Shown here one piece after another: positions 8,078-17,046 of a stretch of DNA of 58,304 bases (position 1 is its first letter; every line of letters begins with the position of its first letter). This stretch comes from 66-474 sp035606235 (GTDB taxonomy: Bacteria > Pseudomonadota > Gammaproteobacteria > Xanthomonadales > Rhodanobacteraceae), in the NCBI GenBank assembly GCA_035606235.1, contig DATNFU010000054.1:1-58304 (forward strand). Direction: 5' to 3'. Both the position numbers and the translations under genes were made by a program. A model generated the notes under the pieces. It ran no database searches and was not told the origin of the DNA. It saw only the letters and a program-made list of their open reading frames with translations.

Positions 8078-8758
8078 ATGCAAAACATGAGCAGCCGCAT
8101 CATCATCACCGGCGCATTCGGTACCCTCGGCGCGGCGGTGGTGCGCGCCGCACTCGATGCCGGCGCCCGGGTCGCGGCAGTGGATCGTGCGCCCGCGCCC
8201 GATGACCTTGGCGACGCGCATGGATTCGGCGGCGTGGATTTGGCCGATGCCGCTTCAGCGAAGAGCGCCATTGATGCCGCGGCAAAAGCGCTCGGTGGGC
8301 TGGATGCGCTGGTCAACATCGCCGGCGCGTTTCGCTGGGAAACGCTGGCCGACGGCAAGCCGGAAACCTGGGATCTGCTTTATCGGATCAACCTGCGCAC
8401 CGCCGTGGCGGCGAGTCAGGCGGCGCTTGCACATCTGCACGCGGGCGGCCGGATCGTCAACATCGGCGCGGCGTCCGCGCTGAAAGCCGGCGTCGGCGTG
8501 GGCGCCTACACCGCATCCAAATCCGGGGTGATGCGCTTCACCGAGGCGCTGGCGGAGGAGTTGAAGGAACGCGACATCACGGTGAATGCCGTGCTGCCTT
8601 CGATCATCGACACCCCACCCAATCGCGCCGACATGCCCAAAGCCGATTTCGCCAAGTGGGTTAAACCGCAGCAACTCGCCGAGGTGATTCTGTTCTTGTT
8701 GTCGGAGCAGGCGTCCGCGATCACGGGAGCGCTGATTCCGGTGGTGGGGCGGGTCTGA
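8078..8758 (+). CDS. SDR-family NAD(P)-dependent oxidoreductase
   Basis: The 226-residue classical short-chain dehydrogenase has the Rossmann motif TGAFGTLG (residues 11-18) and NIAG (80-83). The active site has a serine in the IGAASAL strand and the catalytic pair Tyr144-x3-Lys148 (YTASK). ATG 8078 is preferred over 8063 because GAGGGAG (8065-8071) is well spaced before it. A TAGAAT -10-like box lies upstream at about 8045-8050. It stands alone and converges with the peptidase gene. The substrate is unknown. Confidence 0.88.
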   Translation: MQNMSSRIIITGAFGTLGAAVVRAALDAGARVAAVDRAPAPDDLGDAHGFGGVDLADAASAKSAIDAAAKALGGLDALVNIAGAFRWETLADGKPETWDLLYRINLRTAVAASQAALAHLHAGGRIVNIGAASALKAGVGVGAYTASKSGVMRFTEALAEELKERDITVNAVLPSIIDTPPNRADMPKADFAKWVKPQQLAEVILFLLSEQASAITGALIPVVGRV

Positions 8759-8829
8759 CGGGTTTCGCTCGCACGGCAGGAGCGGGTCACCTCCTCTGCG
8801 GTCATTGGTTTCCAATGTTTTGCCGAGTG

Positions 8830-11301
8830 CTATTTCTCCGGCCTCACATAAGTTGAAAACAAATCATGGATGCGGCGGTACTCGTCGTACCAGGAATCCG
8901 CGTGTTCGAAGTCGTGGCGCTCCATCGGATACAACGACATCCAGAAGTTGTCCTTGTGCAGCTCGATGAGCTTCTGGTACAGCCGGACTGAATCCTCGGT
9001 CAGCACGTTGTCGTCGATGAGGCCGTGCTGGATCAGCAGCGGATCGCGCAGGTTCTGCGCGAATTCGATCGGCGAACTTGTCTTGTAGGCTTCCGGATCG
9101 ATCTGCGGGTCATTCAGGATGTCGGCGGTGTAGCCGTCGTTGTAGAGCATCCAGTCGCTGACCGGGCGCTGCGCGGAACCTGCGGCAAATTCGCCCGGTG
9201 CGCGCAGCAGCGCCATCTCGGTCATGAAGCCGCCGTAGGAGCCGCCATAGATGCCGACGCGTTTCGGATCCACGTGGTGGTTCTTCACCAGCCACGCTTT
9301 GCCATCCAGCAGGTCTTCCAGTTCCGGATGGCCCATGTGCCTGTAGATCGCGTCGCGCCAGTCGCGGCCGTAGCCTTCCGAGGCGCGGTAATCCATGTCG
9401 ATCACGGCATAGCCTTCCTGCAGCAGCAGATTGTTGAACATCTGCTCGCGGAAGTAGTACGACCAGTTCTTGGCCACATCCTGCAGGTAACCCGCGCCAT
9501 GCACGAAGATCACCGCCGGATGCGCCTGCGACATGTCGCCAGTTTTCGGCGGGTAATACTTCGCCCAGATGCCGAAGTTGCCATGGCTGCTCGGCACCTT
9601 GACGAATTGCGGATCGGTCCAGTGCATCGCCTTGTACTGCGCCGTGCGCGTGTCGGTGAGATCGCGCGCGTTGGAACCATCCGCATCAACCACTGCCAGT
9701 TGCGGCGGTATGTAGGCGCTCGAATGCAGCACCAGCAGCTTGCTGCCGTCGGGCGACAAATCGAAATCATCCATGCCCTGGTAATGCGTGACCTGCTGCA
9801 GTTGGCCGCCGGTGACGGCAACGCGATAAACGTCATAGGCATACGGCGCTTGCTGGTTGGCGCGGAGGTAGAACCACTTGCCATCGGGTGAAACTTGCGG
9901 GCGCGAGACTTCATAACCGGTGCCGGTGAGCGCACGCGCCGTGCCGTTGAGCGGCTTCACGAACAATTGCGCCCAGCCGGATTGTTCGGATTCGAACCAC
10001 AGCGTGCGGTCGTCGGGCAGCCAGCCGAGCTCGTTGAAGTTCCAGTTGATCCAGGCCGGGTCCGTCAGCCGATGTTGCGTCACCAGCTTGTGGGCGGCGA
10101 AATCGACCGTCTCGATCCAGCGATCCTTGTTGTCGTTGGCGCGCAGTTCCAGCGCGATGTTGTTGCCATCGCCACTCCACGCGATTCCGGGAGGACCTTC
10201 GGCCTCCATGCCGGTGTTGATCACCTGCACCGGCCGCGTCTTCGGGGCTTGCAGTTTTTTCGCCTCGTCGTCGTGACCCTGCGCTTTCAATGCGGCGATG
10301 GCTTTCGCACGCAATGCGGCAAGCGGATCGTCGTGGATGCCGGGAACGTCCTCCAGCGACAGCGGGTATTGCCGATGCGTGCGCAGGTCGAGCAACAGCA
10401 ACGACTGTGCCGCCGGCGTATTGCGACCGACCAGGGTGCGCGAATCCTCGATCTGCACATAACCCGAATCGGTGACGTAATGCGCTATCTTGTCGGCCTC
10501 GCCCGGCTTGTACGACTTCGGTCGAGTGATCACCAGCATCCAGTCGCCGTTCGGTGAAAGCGACGTGCCGTCGATGGCCACGTCATCGCCCAGATAGAAC
10601 GGCGTCACCGCCCGGCCGACATCGCGCGCATCCAGCTCGCGCTGGCGGTCGCGTTGCGCATCCTTGTCGGCCTTGATGTCGCGCAGTGTGGAAAACAGCC
10701 GCAGTTGTTCGCGTTGCAAGTCGTCTGGCTTGTCCTGTTCGGGATCGTCCTCGGTTTTCAGCGTCGCAGCCGGGGACAGCAGACCTTCGGCGAGACGATA
10801 GATCATCCAGTTGTCGCCCTCGCGCCAGCTCAGCACCGCCCCATCGGCCGAGAACCGCAGCGCATGTTTGCGCGTGCCATCGCGGGTGAGCTGGTGGGTG
10901 GCACCGCCGGCGACGTCGCGCAGGAACACGTCGTTGTGGCGAAAAAACGCAGCGTGCGCGTGCGCGCGATCGAACACCGGGTCGCCATCGGCTTGCGCCA
11001 ATTGCGCGTCATCCAGCTTGCCGCCCGCGCCGCCGTCGGCGTTCACGCGATAAAGGTCGCGCAATTGGTTGCCGTTGCGCTTCAGCCGGTAATACACGAT
11101 GCGCGAATCCACACTCCAGTACGGCGCTTCCACCGGTGGCCCGATCCAGTCCGGGTCGGCCATGATTTGCGTCAGCGTGATCGGGCCGCGGTTCGCGGCT
11201 GCCGTCGAGGAAGTCGGTACCCGCGGTGCCTGTGCGAACGCGGCGGGCACGGCGGCGAGGGTGAGCGCGGCGCTGAAGCCGGCGAGGATGAGACGGCGCA
11301 T
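8830..11301 (-). CDS. S9-family prolyl oligopeptidase (DPP IV/acylaminoacyl-peptidase type), exported
   Basis: The protein has 823 residues. A signal peptide (MRRLILAGFSAALTLAAVPA, cleaved after AFA) precedes a WD40-like beta-propeller (about residues 60-560; many SPDG-type repeats such as LSPDGSK and VSPDGKW). The C-terminal alpha/beta hydrolase has nucleophile Ser688 in GGSYGG, Asp763/764 in IDDN and His796 in RHDFEH. It should cleave short peptides in the periplasm. An open frame runs 237 bases further upstream, but ATG 11301 begins the signal peptide and the upstream part overlaps the divergent esterase. It converges with the SDR gene. Confidence 0.92.
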   Translation of the reverse strand: MRRLILAGFSAALTLAAVPAAFAQAPRVPTSSTAAANRGPITLTQIMADPDWIGPPVEAPYWSVDSRIVYYRLKRNGNQLRDLYRVNADGGAGGKLDDAQLAQADGDPVFDRAHAHAAFFRHNDVFLRDVAGGATHQLTRDGTRKHALRFSADGAVLSWREGDNWMIYRLAEGLLSPAATLKTEDDPEQDKPDDLQREQLRLFSTLRDIKADKDAQRDRQRELDARDVGRAVTPFYLGDDVAIDGTSLSPNGDWMLVITRPKSYKPGEADKIAHYVTDSGYVQIEDSRTLVGRNTPAAQSLLLLDLRTHRQYPLSLEDVPGIHDDPLAALRAKAIAALKAQGHDDEAKKLQAPKTRPVQVINTGMEAEGPPGIAWSGDGNNIALELRANDNKDRWIETVDFAAHKLVTQHRLTDPAWINWNFNELGWLPDDRTLWFESEQSGWAQLFVKPLNGTARALTGTGYEVSRPQVSPDGKWFYLRANQQAPYAYDVYRVAVTGGQLQQVTHYQGMDDFDLSPDGSKLLVLHSSAYIPPQLAVVDADGSNARDLTDTRTAQYKAMHWTDPQFVKVPSSHGNFGIWAKYYPPKTGDMSQAHPAVIFVHGAGYLQDVAKNWSYYFREQMFNNLLLQEGYAVIDMDYRASEGYGRDWRDAIYRHMGHPELEDLLDGKAWLVKNHHVDPKRVGIYGGSYGGFMTEMALLRAPGEFAAGSAQRPVSDWMLYNDGYTADILNDPQIDPEAYKTSSPIEFAQNLRDPLLIQHGLIDDNVLTEDSVRLYQKLIELHKDNFWMSLYPMERHDFEHADSWYDEYRRIHDLFSTYVRPEK

Positions 11302-11387
11302 GGCAGGCTCCGGCAAAAGGCGCAGCATAGCGGCATGCACGCGCACCGCCACGGGCCGGAAGTTGGGTTTGCCGTTACGATAGCGGA

Positions 11388-12056
11388 ATGCTTGAAACCC
11401 TCGAACGCGAAACCGCACCGCATCCCACCCACAGCGTGATCTGGCTGCACGGCCTTGGGGCCGACGGCAATGATTTCGTACCGATCGTGCCGCAACTGTT
11501 GCGCGCGGACTGGCCGCCGCTGCGGTTCGTGTTTCCACACGCGCCGCTGCGGCCGATAACGATCAACGCCGGCATGCGCATGCGCGCCTGGTACGACATC
11601 GCGGGTTTCGACCTTGCGCAAAAGCAGGATGAAGCCGGGATCCGAAAATCCATGGAACAGGTCGAATGGCTGATCGGGCGCGAGGGGGAGCGCGGTGTAC
11701 CGGCCCATCGCGTGATCCTCGCGGGCTTCTCGCAAGGGGGCGCGATCGCACTGGCTGCCGGCATCCGGCATGCACGCACGCTCGCCGGCATCGCCGCGCT
11801 GTCCACGTATCTGCCGATCGCGCAAATCATCGCTGCCGAACGTCACGCGTCGAATGCGCGCACGCCGATCTTCATGGCGCACGGCAGCTTCGATCCGGTG
11901 GTGCCACAGCGGCTTGGCGAACTGTCGCGCGATCACCTGCTGGGCTTTGGTCATCCGCTGGCCTGGCACAGCTACGGAATGGCGCATCAGGTGTGTCCGC
12001 AGGAAATCGCGGATTTGGCGGACTGGCTGAGTGAGCGCGTTTGCACGGTGCCTTGA
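11388..12056 (+). CDS. Carboxylesterase/phospholipase of the alpha/beta hydrolase family
   Basis: This is a 222-residue cytoplasmic serine hydrolase of the Abhydrolase_2 (esterase II) family. HGLGADGNDF (residues 21-30) is the oxyanion loop. The triad is Ser115 in GFSQGG, Asp169 in GSFDP and His200 in GMAHQ. Length matches the family (about 220). It is divergent from the S9 peptidase across 86 bases. A weak TACGAT box 6 bases before the ATG suggests a leaderless mRNA. Confidence 0.92.
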   Translation: MLETLERETAPHPTHSVIWLHGLGADGNDFVPIVPQLLRADWPPLRFVFPHAPLRPITINAGMRMRAWYDIAGFDLAQKQDEAGIRKSMEQVEWLIGREGERGVPAHRVILAGFSQGGAIALAAGIRHARTLAGIAALSTYLPIAQIIAAERHASNARTPIFMAHGSFDPVVPQRLGELSRDHLLGFGHPLAWHSYGMAHQVCPQEIADLADWLSERVCTVP

Positions 12057-12160
12057 CTGCACGTGGTTGGCCTGCCGAGCCCCGACCCTGGCCAGGCCAG
12101 CGACTCACCGCCCGAAGTTGCATACTGCGCACACACACGCATAGTGCGGGGACATTGAAT

Positions 12161-13222
12161 ATGCGCAGGTGGCGAATGCCGCATCGCGAATCGACGGCGC
12201 AACGCGACACCGTCGCGCTGCCGCAATTCTGCGGCCTGCCCGCGGTATTCTCGCTGCTGGTCGTCGCCGAACTGGTGGTGCTGATCACGGCGCTGGTGCC
12301 GGACACCGGCATGGATTTTCGCGCCTTCACTACCGCCAGCGCATTTTCGGTGTGGCTGGCGCTGCTATGCGCGCTGCTGCTGTGCAAGGCAACGCCGCTG
12401 TTCACGCGATTGCCCGCGCGCACCGGATACATGCTGGCTTGCGTGGCGCTGGTTGCGATCGTGGCTGCGGCGAGCGCGTTGATCGGCTGGCTGGATCACG
12501 CGCTCGGCACCTGGCTGACGCCGCATTCGCTGGCGCGCTTCGTGATCGGCAACGCCGCACTGGCCGCGCTGCTGGGCGCGGCGCTGCTGCGCTATTTCTA
12601 CGTGCTGGCGGAGTGGCGCGCGCGGCTGGACGCGGTGGCGCGCGCACAGTTCGAGGCGCTGCAGGCGCGCATCCGTCCGCACTTCCTGTTCAACAGCATG
12701 AATACCGTGGCCGCGCTGGTGCGGGTGGACCCCGCCGCCGCCGAACGCACGGTGGAGGATCTGACCGAGCTCTTTCGCGCCGCGCTCGGCAGCGACGCCA
12801 AGCCGAGCACGCTTGGCGAGGAACTCGCGCTCACCGATCGCTATCTCGCCATCGAGCAACTGCGCCTGGGCGAGCGGCTGCGCGTCGAGCGCGATCTGCA
12901 CGATTTGCCCTTGACTCTGGAAATGCCGTCGCTGCTGCTGCAGCCACTGGTGGAGAATGCGGTCTATCACGGCATCCAGCCGCTGCGCGAGGGCGGCAGC
13001 GTTCGCATCAGCGGGCGCCGTGTGTCGGATGCGATCGAGATCGAAATCGAGAATCCGCTGCCGGGGGATGCGCCGGTGCCGCGCAACGGCCATGCGCAGG
13101 ACAATGTTCGGCGGCGCATCGCCTATCACTTCGGCGCGCGCGCCGGTCTGGAAACCATAGTCGGCGACGGACGCTACGTGGTGATCGTGCGCCTCCCCGA
13201 TACGAGCGCGCCCGGGCCCTGA
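12161..13222 (+). CDS. algZ: LytS/AlgZ-type sensor histidine kinase
   Basis: The protein has 353 residues. Four hydrophobic helices (about 26-46, 58-76, 88-112 and 125-150) are followed by the His_kinase domain with RPHFLFN, where His174 is the phosphoacceptor. This is the degenerate H-box of the LytS/AlgZ class. The ATPase part contains PSLLLQPLVENAVYHG (N-box). The gene is one base from the LytTR regulator and two genes before hemC, the algZ-algR-hemC order known in Pseudomonas. ATG 12161 is chosen because GGGGA lies about 8 bases upstream. A longer in-frame start at 12041 overlaps the esterase. Confidence 0.88.
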   Translation: MRRWRMPHRESTAQRDTVALPQFCGLPAVFSLLVVAELVVLITALVPDTGMDFRAFTTASAFSVWLALLCALLLCKATPLFTRLPARTGYMLACVALVAIVAAASALIGWLDHALGTWLTPHSLARFVIGNAALAALLGAALLRYFYVLAEWRARLDAVARAQFEALQARIRPHFLFNSMNTVAALVRVDPAAAERTVEDLTELFRAALGSDAKPSTLGEELALTDRYLAIEQLRLGERLRVERDLHDLPLTLEMPSLLLQPLVENAVYHGIQPLREGGSVRISGRRVSDAIEIEIENPLPGDAPVPRNGHAQDNVRRRIAYHFGARAGLETIVGDGRYVVIVRLPDTSAPGP

Positions 13223-13223
13223 G

Positions 13224-13928
13224 ATGCGCATCCTGATCGCCGACGACGAGCCCTTGGCACGCACGCGCCTGGCCGCATTGCTGGACGAGTGCGGCGGCGT
13301 GCAGGTCGTCGCCAGCGTCGGCGATGGCGAAGCGGCGTTGCGCGAATGCATCGCGCTGAAACCCGACGTGCTGCTGGCCGACATCGCGATGCCCGGAATG
13401 GACGGGCTGGTGCTGGCGCGGCGCTTGCAAAATCTTCCGCATCCGCCGTCGGTGATTTTCTGCACCGCCTACGACGCCCACGCGTTGACCGCCTACGAAT
13501 TGCGGGCGGCGGATTACCTGCTGAAACCGGTGCGGATCGAGCGCCTGCGCGAAGCGCTGGCACGTGCGCAGGCGCTGCGGGCTCGCGAGCAGGCGCAGCC
13601 GCGCGAGACCCTGGTGGCGCGCGTGCGCGGCGCGCCGCTGCGGATTCCGCTGGAAGACGTGGTGTATCTCACCGCGGACGAAAAATATGTGGCCGTGCAC
13701 CGCGACGGCGACACGCTGCTGATCGAGGATTCGCTGAAGAGCATCGAGACGATCTTTCCGCAGCGCTTCGTGCGCGTCCATCGCAATTGCCTGATTCCCG
13801 CGGCGCGACTGCTCGGGCTGCAGCGCGATGCGCATGGCGAAATGCGCGCGCTGATTGCCGGTACCTCCGATACGCCGGAAGTCAGCCGCCGCAACCTGGC
13901 CGCGGTACGGAAGCTGCTGGTGGGCTGA
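13224..13928 (+). CDS. algR: LytTR-type response regulator (AlgR-like)
   Basis: This 234-residue regulator has a receiver domain (residues 1 to about 120; acidic Asp8/Asp9, phospho-acceptor Asp53 in LADIAMPGMDG, Lys in LLKPVRI). A LytTR DNA-binding domain follows (about 135-234; VVYLTADEKYVAVH and FVRVHRNCLI). It is encoded one base after its kinase. AlgR controls envelope and surface polysaccharide or motility functions in pseudomonads; the targets here are unknown. Confidence 0.92.
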   Translation: MRILIADDEPLARTRLAALLDECGGVQVVASVGDGEAALRECIALKPDVLLADIAMPGMDGLVLARRLQNLPHPPSVIFCTAYDAHALTAYELRAADYLLKPVRIERLREALARAQALRAREQAQPRETLVARVRGAPLRIPLEDVVYLTADEKYVAVHRDGDTLLIEDSLKSIETIFPQRFVRVHRNCLIPAARLLGLQRDAHGEMRALIAGTSDTPEVSRRNLAAVRKLLVG

Positions 13929-14030
13929 AATCGGCTCGGCAAGTGAAATGGGGTGGCGGCGGGAACGAGCACATCGTCGTTGCCCGCTGCCGATTACCCA
14001 TTTCCCCCTTCCACTACCCGCCACTCCGAC

Positions 14031-14042
14031 TAAACTTGCGCG
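14031..14042 (+). promoter_or_regulatory. Candidate leaderless -10 box before hemC
   Basis: TAAACT (14031-14036) lies 6 bases before the hemC ATG (14043) and no Shine-Dalgarno is present. The -35 box is poor. hemC may also be read through from algR. Confidence 0.35.
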
Positions 14043-14957
14043 ATGCGTTCGCAACCCCTCCGCATTGCTACCCGCAAAAGTCCGCTCGCGCTGTGGCAAG
14101 CCGAGCACGTCGCCGCGCGATTGCGCGCAACGCATGCCGGATTGGAAGTGCAGCTGGTGCCGTTGTCCACGCGTGGCGACGAGGTACTGGATCGCTCGCT
14201 CAACGAAATCGGCGGCAAGGGCCTGTTCCTGAAGGAACTGGAAATCGCGCTTGCCGATGAACGCGCAGACATCGCGGTGCATTCGCTGAAAGATATGCCG
14301 GCGCACCTGGAGGCGGGATTCGCGATCGGCGCGGTGCTGGCGCGCGCGGATCCATCCGATGCCTTTGTCAGCAACGCATTCGCCTCGCTGGATGAGTTGC
14401 CACGGTCAGCACGGGTGGGCACCTCTTCGCTGCGTCGCGCTGCGCAGTTGCGGGCGCAACGCGCGGATCTTGCCATCGTTGATTTGCGTGGCAATGTCGG
14501 CACGCGGTTGGCCAAACTCGACGCCGGCGTTTACGCCGCGATCGTGCTGGCCACGGCGGGCCTGCAGCGGCTGGGTTTGCAGCAGCGCATCCGCGCGCGG
14601 CTGGTTCCGCCGCATTGGCTGCCGGCGCCGGGCCAAGGTGCGATCGCGATCGAAACGCGCGCGGCTGATCCTCGCATCGGCGAGCTGCTCGCACCGCTGG
14701 ATGATCCGGATACGCGCCGTACCACCGCGGCCGAACGCGCGCTCAACGCGGCACTCGGCGGCGATTGCACGCTGCCGCTGGGCGCGTGGTGCGAAATCGA
14801 AGATGGCACGCTGCACCTGTGCGGCATGCTGGGAGACGCGGACAGTGGCCGTGTATTGCGCGCCGAGGGTCGCGGCGATGACCCGCATGCATTGGGGGAA
14901 GAGCTTGCGCGCGCGCTGCGGGCGCAAGGCGGAGACGCTTTGATTGCCGCTTTGTAG
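14043..14957 (+). CDS. hemC: Hydroxymethylbilane synthase (porphobilinogen deaminase)
   Basis: The 304-residue enzyme condenses four porphobilinogens in haem synthesis. The N-terminus RIATRKSPLALWQAEHV is diagnostic, KDMP (residues 83-86) is the conserved active-site loop and GGDCTLPLG carries the dipyrromethane-binding Cys242. Full length. It follows the LytTR pair. No hemD follows, unlike in Pseudomonas; a REP and a DUF481 gene come next. The stop TAG is part of the REP sequence GTAGGAGC. Confidence 0.97.
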   Translation: MRSQPLRIATRKSPLALWQAEHVAARLRATHAGLEVQLVPLSTRGDEVLDRSLNEIGGKGLFLKELEIALADERADIAVHSLKDMPAHLEAGFAIGAVLARADPSDAFVSNAFASLDELPRSARVGTSSLRRAAQLRAQRADLAIVDLRGNVGTRLAKLDAGVYAAIVLATAGLQRLGLQQRIRARLVPPHWLPAPGQGAIAIETRAADPRIGELLAPLDDPDTRRTTAAERALNAALGGDCTLPLGAWCEIEDGTLHLCGMLGDADSGRVLRAEGRGDDPHALGEELARALRAQGGDALIAAL

Positions 14958-15013
14958 GAGCTTGCTTGCAAGCGACAGAACCGGTGCCACGCGCCGATCA
15001 CCTGCAAGCGGGC
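14955..15013. repeat. REP-like palindrome overlapping the hemC stop
   Basis: GTAGGAGCTTGCTTGCAAGC begins inside the hemC stop codon and an opposed CCTGCAAGCGGGCCGC arm follows. The pair sits between the convergent hemC and DUF481 genes and may serve as a bidirectional transcript end. Confidence 0.65.
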
Positions 15014-15015
15014 CG

Positions 15016-15864
15016 CTATTTTTTCGAGCCGCTGAAGCTGTACACCAGATTGGTGGTGAGCAACTGGTCGGAGTGTTCCGCGCCCGGCGCGATTTCGCTG
15101 TTGTAGCGGGTCTCGTAGCCGAGCTTCAGCGCCAGCGCCTTGGTCATGCTGACCGCCACGCCCGCGTCGTTCTGATAGAAGCGGTTCTGCGCGCCATCCT
15201 CGGCCAGCAGAGTGTCCTCGAAGCTGGTGTTGTCGGTCAGCCGATGCTTGAAGTTGACCAGCCCGCGTCCGATCGCCTGGTTCTGCGCCGCCGGCTGAAT
15301 GTTCGTTACGGTGGGTGGCGTGCTGGATGTATTCACCAGCGTGAATGCGCGTGGCTGCGATCGTTTGTAGCCCGGGCCGATTTCGAGCGACAGTTCGCTG
15401 CGCGCGTCCTTCAGCGCGATATAGCCGAAGCCCAATGAGGCGACTTCTTCCCAGCGGTTGGCGGCGAAATCATCGTGATCGTAACGCAGCGCGCCGACCA
15501 GATAGCTGCGTGGATTGAACTTGTAGCCGCTGGAGGCGCCGGTTTCGAAACGGTTGGCCGTGGTATCGAAGCTGCTGGCGTAGCCGGTCGTGACGCCATC
15601 CACCACCACCGGTGTTTTCACTTCGCCCTTGGCGCGCAGGGCGGTCAGGAAGAAATTGTCCTTCCAGGTGTCATCCTGATAACCGAGCGTCAGCTTGGTG
15701 TTGAGGTTTTCCGAATGCGTGTTGCCGCGCGAGGAAGCGAAACCGAACTCGCCGCTGCCGGTCCATTTGCCGGCGGAAGCGTCATTATCCGCGGCGTGCG
15801 CGACGAGCGGCAGGGACAACGCGGCGGCGACCGCGATGGCGAGCGAGGGCAACAAACGGGTCAT
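15016..15864 (-). CDS. DUF481 (YdiY-like) outer-membrane beta-barrel protein
   Basis: The 282-residue protein has a signal peptide ending VAHA (residues 1-23) and then alternating strands. GSGEFGFASSRGNTHSENLN is the DUF481 signature, and the last strand ends NLVYSFSGSKK. E. coli YdiY, a salt-induced outer-membrane protein, is the best-known relative; the function is unknown. Two adjacent ATG codons occur (15867, 15864). AGGA spacing (6 bases) favours the second. The far upstream in-frame start is not credible because it precedes the signal peptide by 29 residues. Confidence 0.87.
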   Translation of the reverse strand: MTRLLPSLAIAVAAALSLPLVAHAADNDASAGKWTGSGEFGFASSRGNTHSENLNTKLTLGYQDDTWKDNFFLTALRAKGEVKTPVVVDGVTTGYASSFDTTANRFETGASSGYKFNPRSYLVGALRYDHDDFAANRWEEVASLGFGYIALKDARSELSLEIGPGYKRSQPRAFTLVNTSSTPPTVTNIQPAAQNQAIGRGLVNFKHRLTDNTSFEDTLLAEDGAQNRFYQNDAGVAVSMTKALALKLGYETRYNSEIAPGAEHSDQLLTTNLVYSFSGSKK

Positions 15865-16068
15865 CATCTTTCCTCGAAGCAGGAACATTCCACGTCGAAA
15901 CAATTGCGACCCTGAATGGTCGCAAAAGTTCGCGCGGAATGCCCGCTGCATTGGTCCGAACGGTGAGCGGCTTCACGCAAGTGAGCCTGTTCGGCAGCCC
16001 GGAGTCGGGGCGTAATCAAAAACCACAGGCTCAGACGGGTTGTGGAGATGGATCGAGGGAAGGGCCTG

Positions 16069-17025
16069 CTAACCAGGTCTGACCGACGCTTCCCCTTGCG
16101 GAAAATAAGCCGCCACCACGTGGCGCGCCTCGGCAAAAAAGAGCCAGCGTTCAACAAACAAGCCGAGTACACACGCAATCGCGGCGGTCGATGCGAGGAA
16201 AATTTGCGTGACGGGCCAGATCAACGCCAGCACGATTAGAATCATCGGCAGCAGGATCAGCAGTATCAGCGCGATGCGGCGCAAGCTGCGCGCGTGTTTG
16301 CGGGCCAGTACGAAAGCCATTTCGCGGGTGAGGTAATTGCCTTCGGTGGTCGGGCCTTCGAAGGCGCGCACCTGCCCGAAACGCTCGAGGCCGGTGGCGT
16401 GCCCGGCGCTGCCGGCAGGTGCGGCGTCGAGCGCTTTCCAATAACCGAGTTTCAAACCCCCGCCCAGCAACGCGAGTGCCAGCAGCCCCAGCGCGAACGG
16501 CAGGGCGAGCAAACCCGGATTGAAGGCGAGATATGCCCACAACCATAGTCCGCCGGACCACAAGCCAAACAGCAGATACAGTGGCAGCACGCGCCGATCG
16601 CGCCACGCCGGGATCGGTTTCAGAGAGGTATAGATGCACGCGGTGCAGCTCAGGGTGACGAGGGCGCACGCGCACAACGTCGCACCTGCAACGCGCGTGG
16701 GCACAAACAGATTGTCTCCACGCGCAAGCCCGGCTACGGCGAGCATCGGCAGGTACGTTGCAAGGGAGGCCAGCCCTTCGCGCGACAGCCACGAGGAATC
16801 CCACTGCGAGAATGCCCGCCAGGCGCGGGCCGGTCTGCCCAGATGCAGCGTGGATGAGAGCAGCCCGACGCTCACGAACAAGAACCCGATCCCCAACGGC
16901 ACCAGCACATTGCCGCGGCCCGGCGGGTAAGCGCCCAGCGCCAGCGCCGCGCCAAGCAGGCACCACAAGCCGTAACCCGCGCCGGCCAGTACCGTGAAGA
17001 AAATTACCGACAAGGCGGGTTTCAT
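16069..17025 (-). CDS. DmsC/SoeC-type membrane anchor subunit
   Basis: This 318-residue protein has about eight hydrophobic helices, starting LSVIFFTVLAGAGYGLWCLLG and including STLHLGRPARAWRAFSQWDSSWLSR-type sequence between helices, typical of the DmsC anchor. It binds quinone and accepts or donates electrons through the FeS subunit. It is the last gene of the molybdoenzyme operon and begins 21 bases after the FeS subunit gene. The conserved Arg/His-rich loops fit SoeC or DmsC; which reaction it serves depends on the catalytic subunit. Confidence 0.88.
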   Translation of the reverse strand: MKPALSVIFFTVLAGAGYGLWCLLGAALALGAYPPGRGNVLVPLGIGFLFVSVGLLSSTLHLGRPARAWRAFSQWDSSWLSREGLASLATYLPMLAVAGLARGDNLFVPTRVAGATLCACALVTLSCTACIYTSLKPIPAWRDRRVLPLYLLFGLWSGGLWLWAYLAFNPGLLALPFALGLLALALLGGGLKLGYWKALDAAPAGSAGHATGLERFGQVRAFEGPTTEGNYLTREMAFVLARKHARSLRRIALILLILLPMILIVLALIWPVTQIFLASTAAIACVLGLFVERWLFFAEARHVVAAYFPQGEASVRPG

Positions 17026-17046
17026 GTAGAGCCTTCCGTGATCGGT

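Noticed and set aside
11302..11538. Longer N-terminus of the S9 peptidase
   Set aside because: It would overlap the divergent esterase gene and place the signal peptide 79 residues inside the protein.
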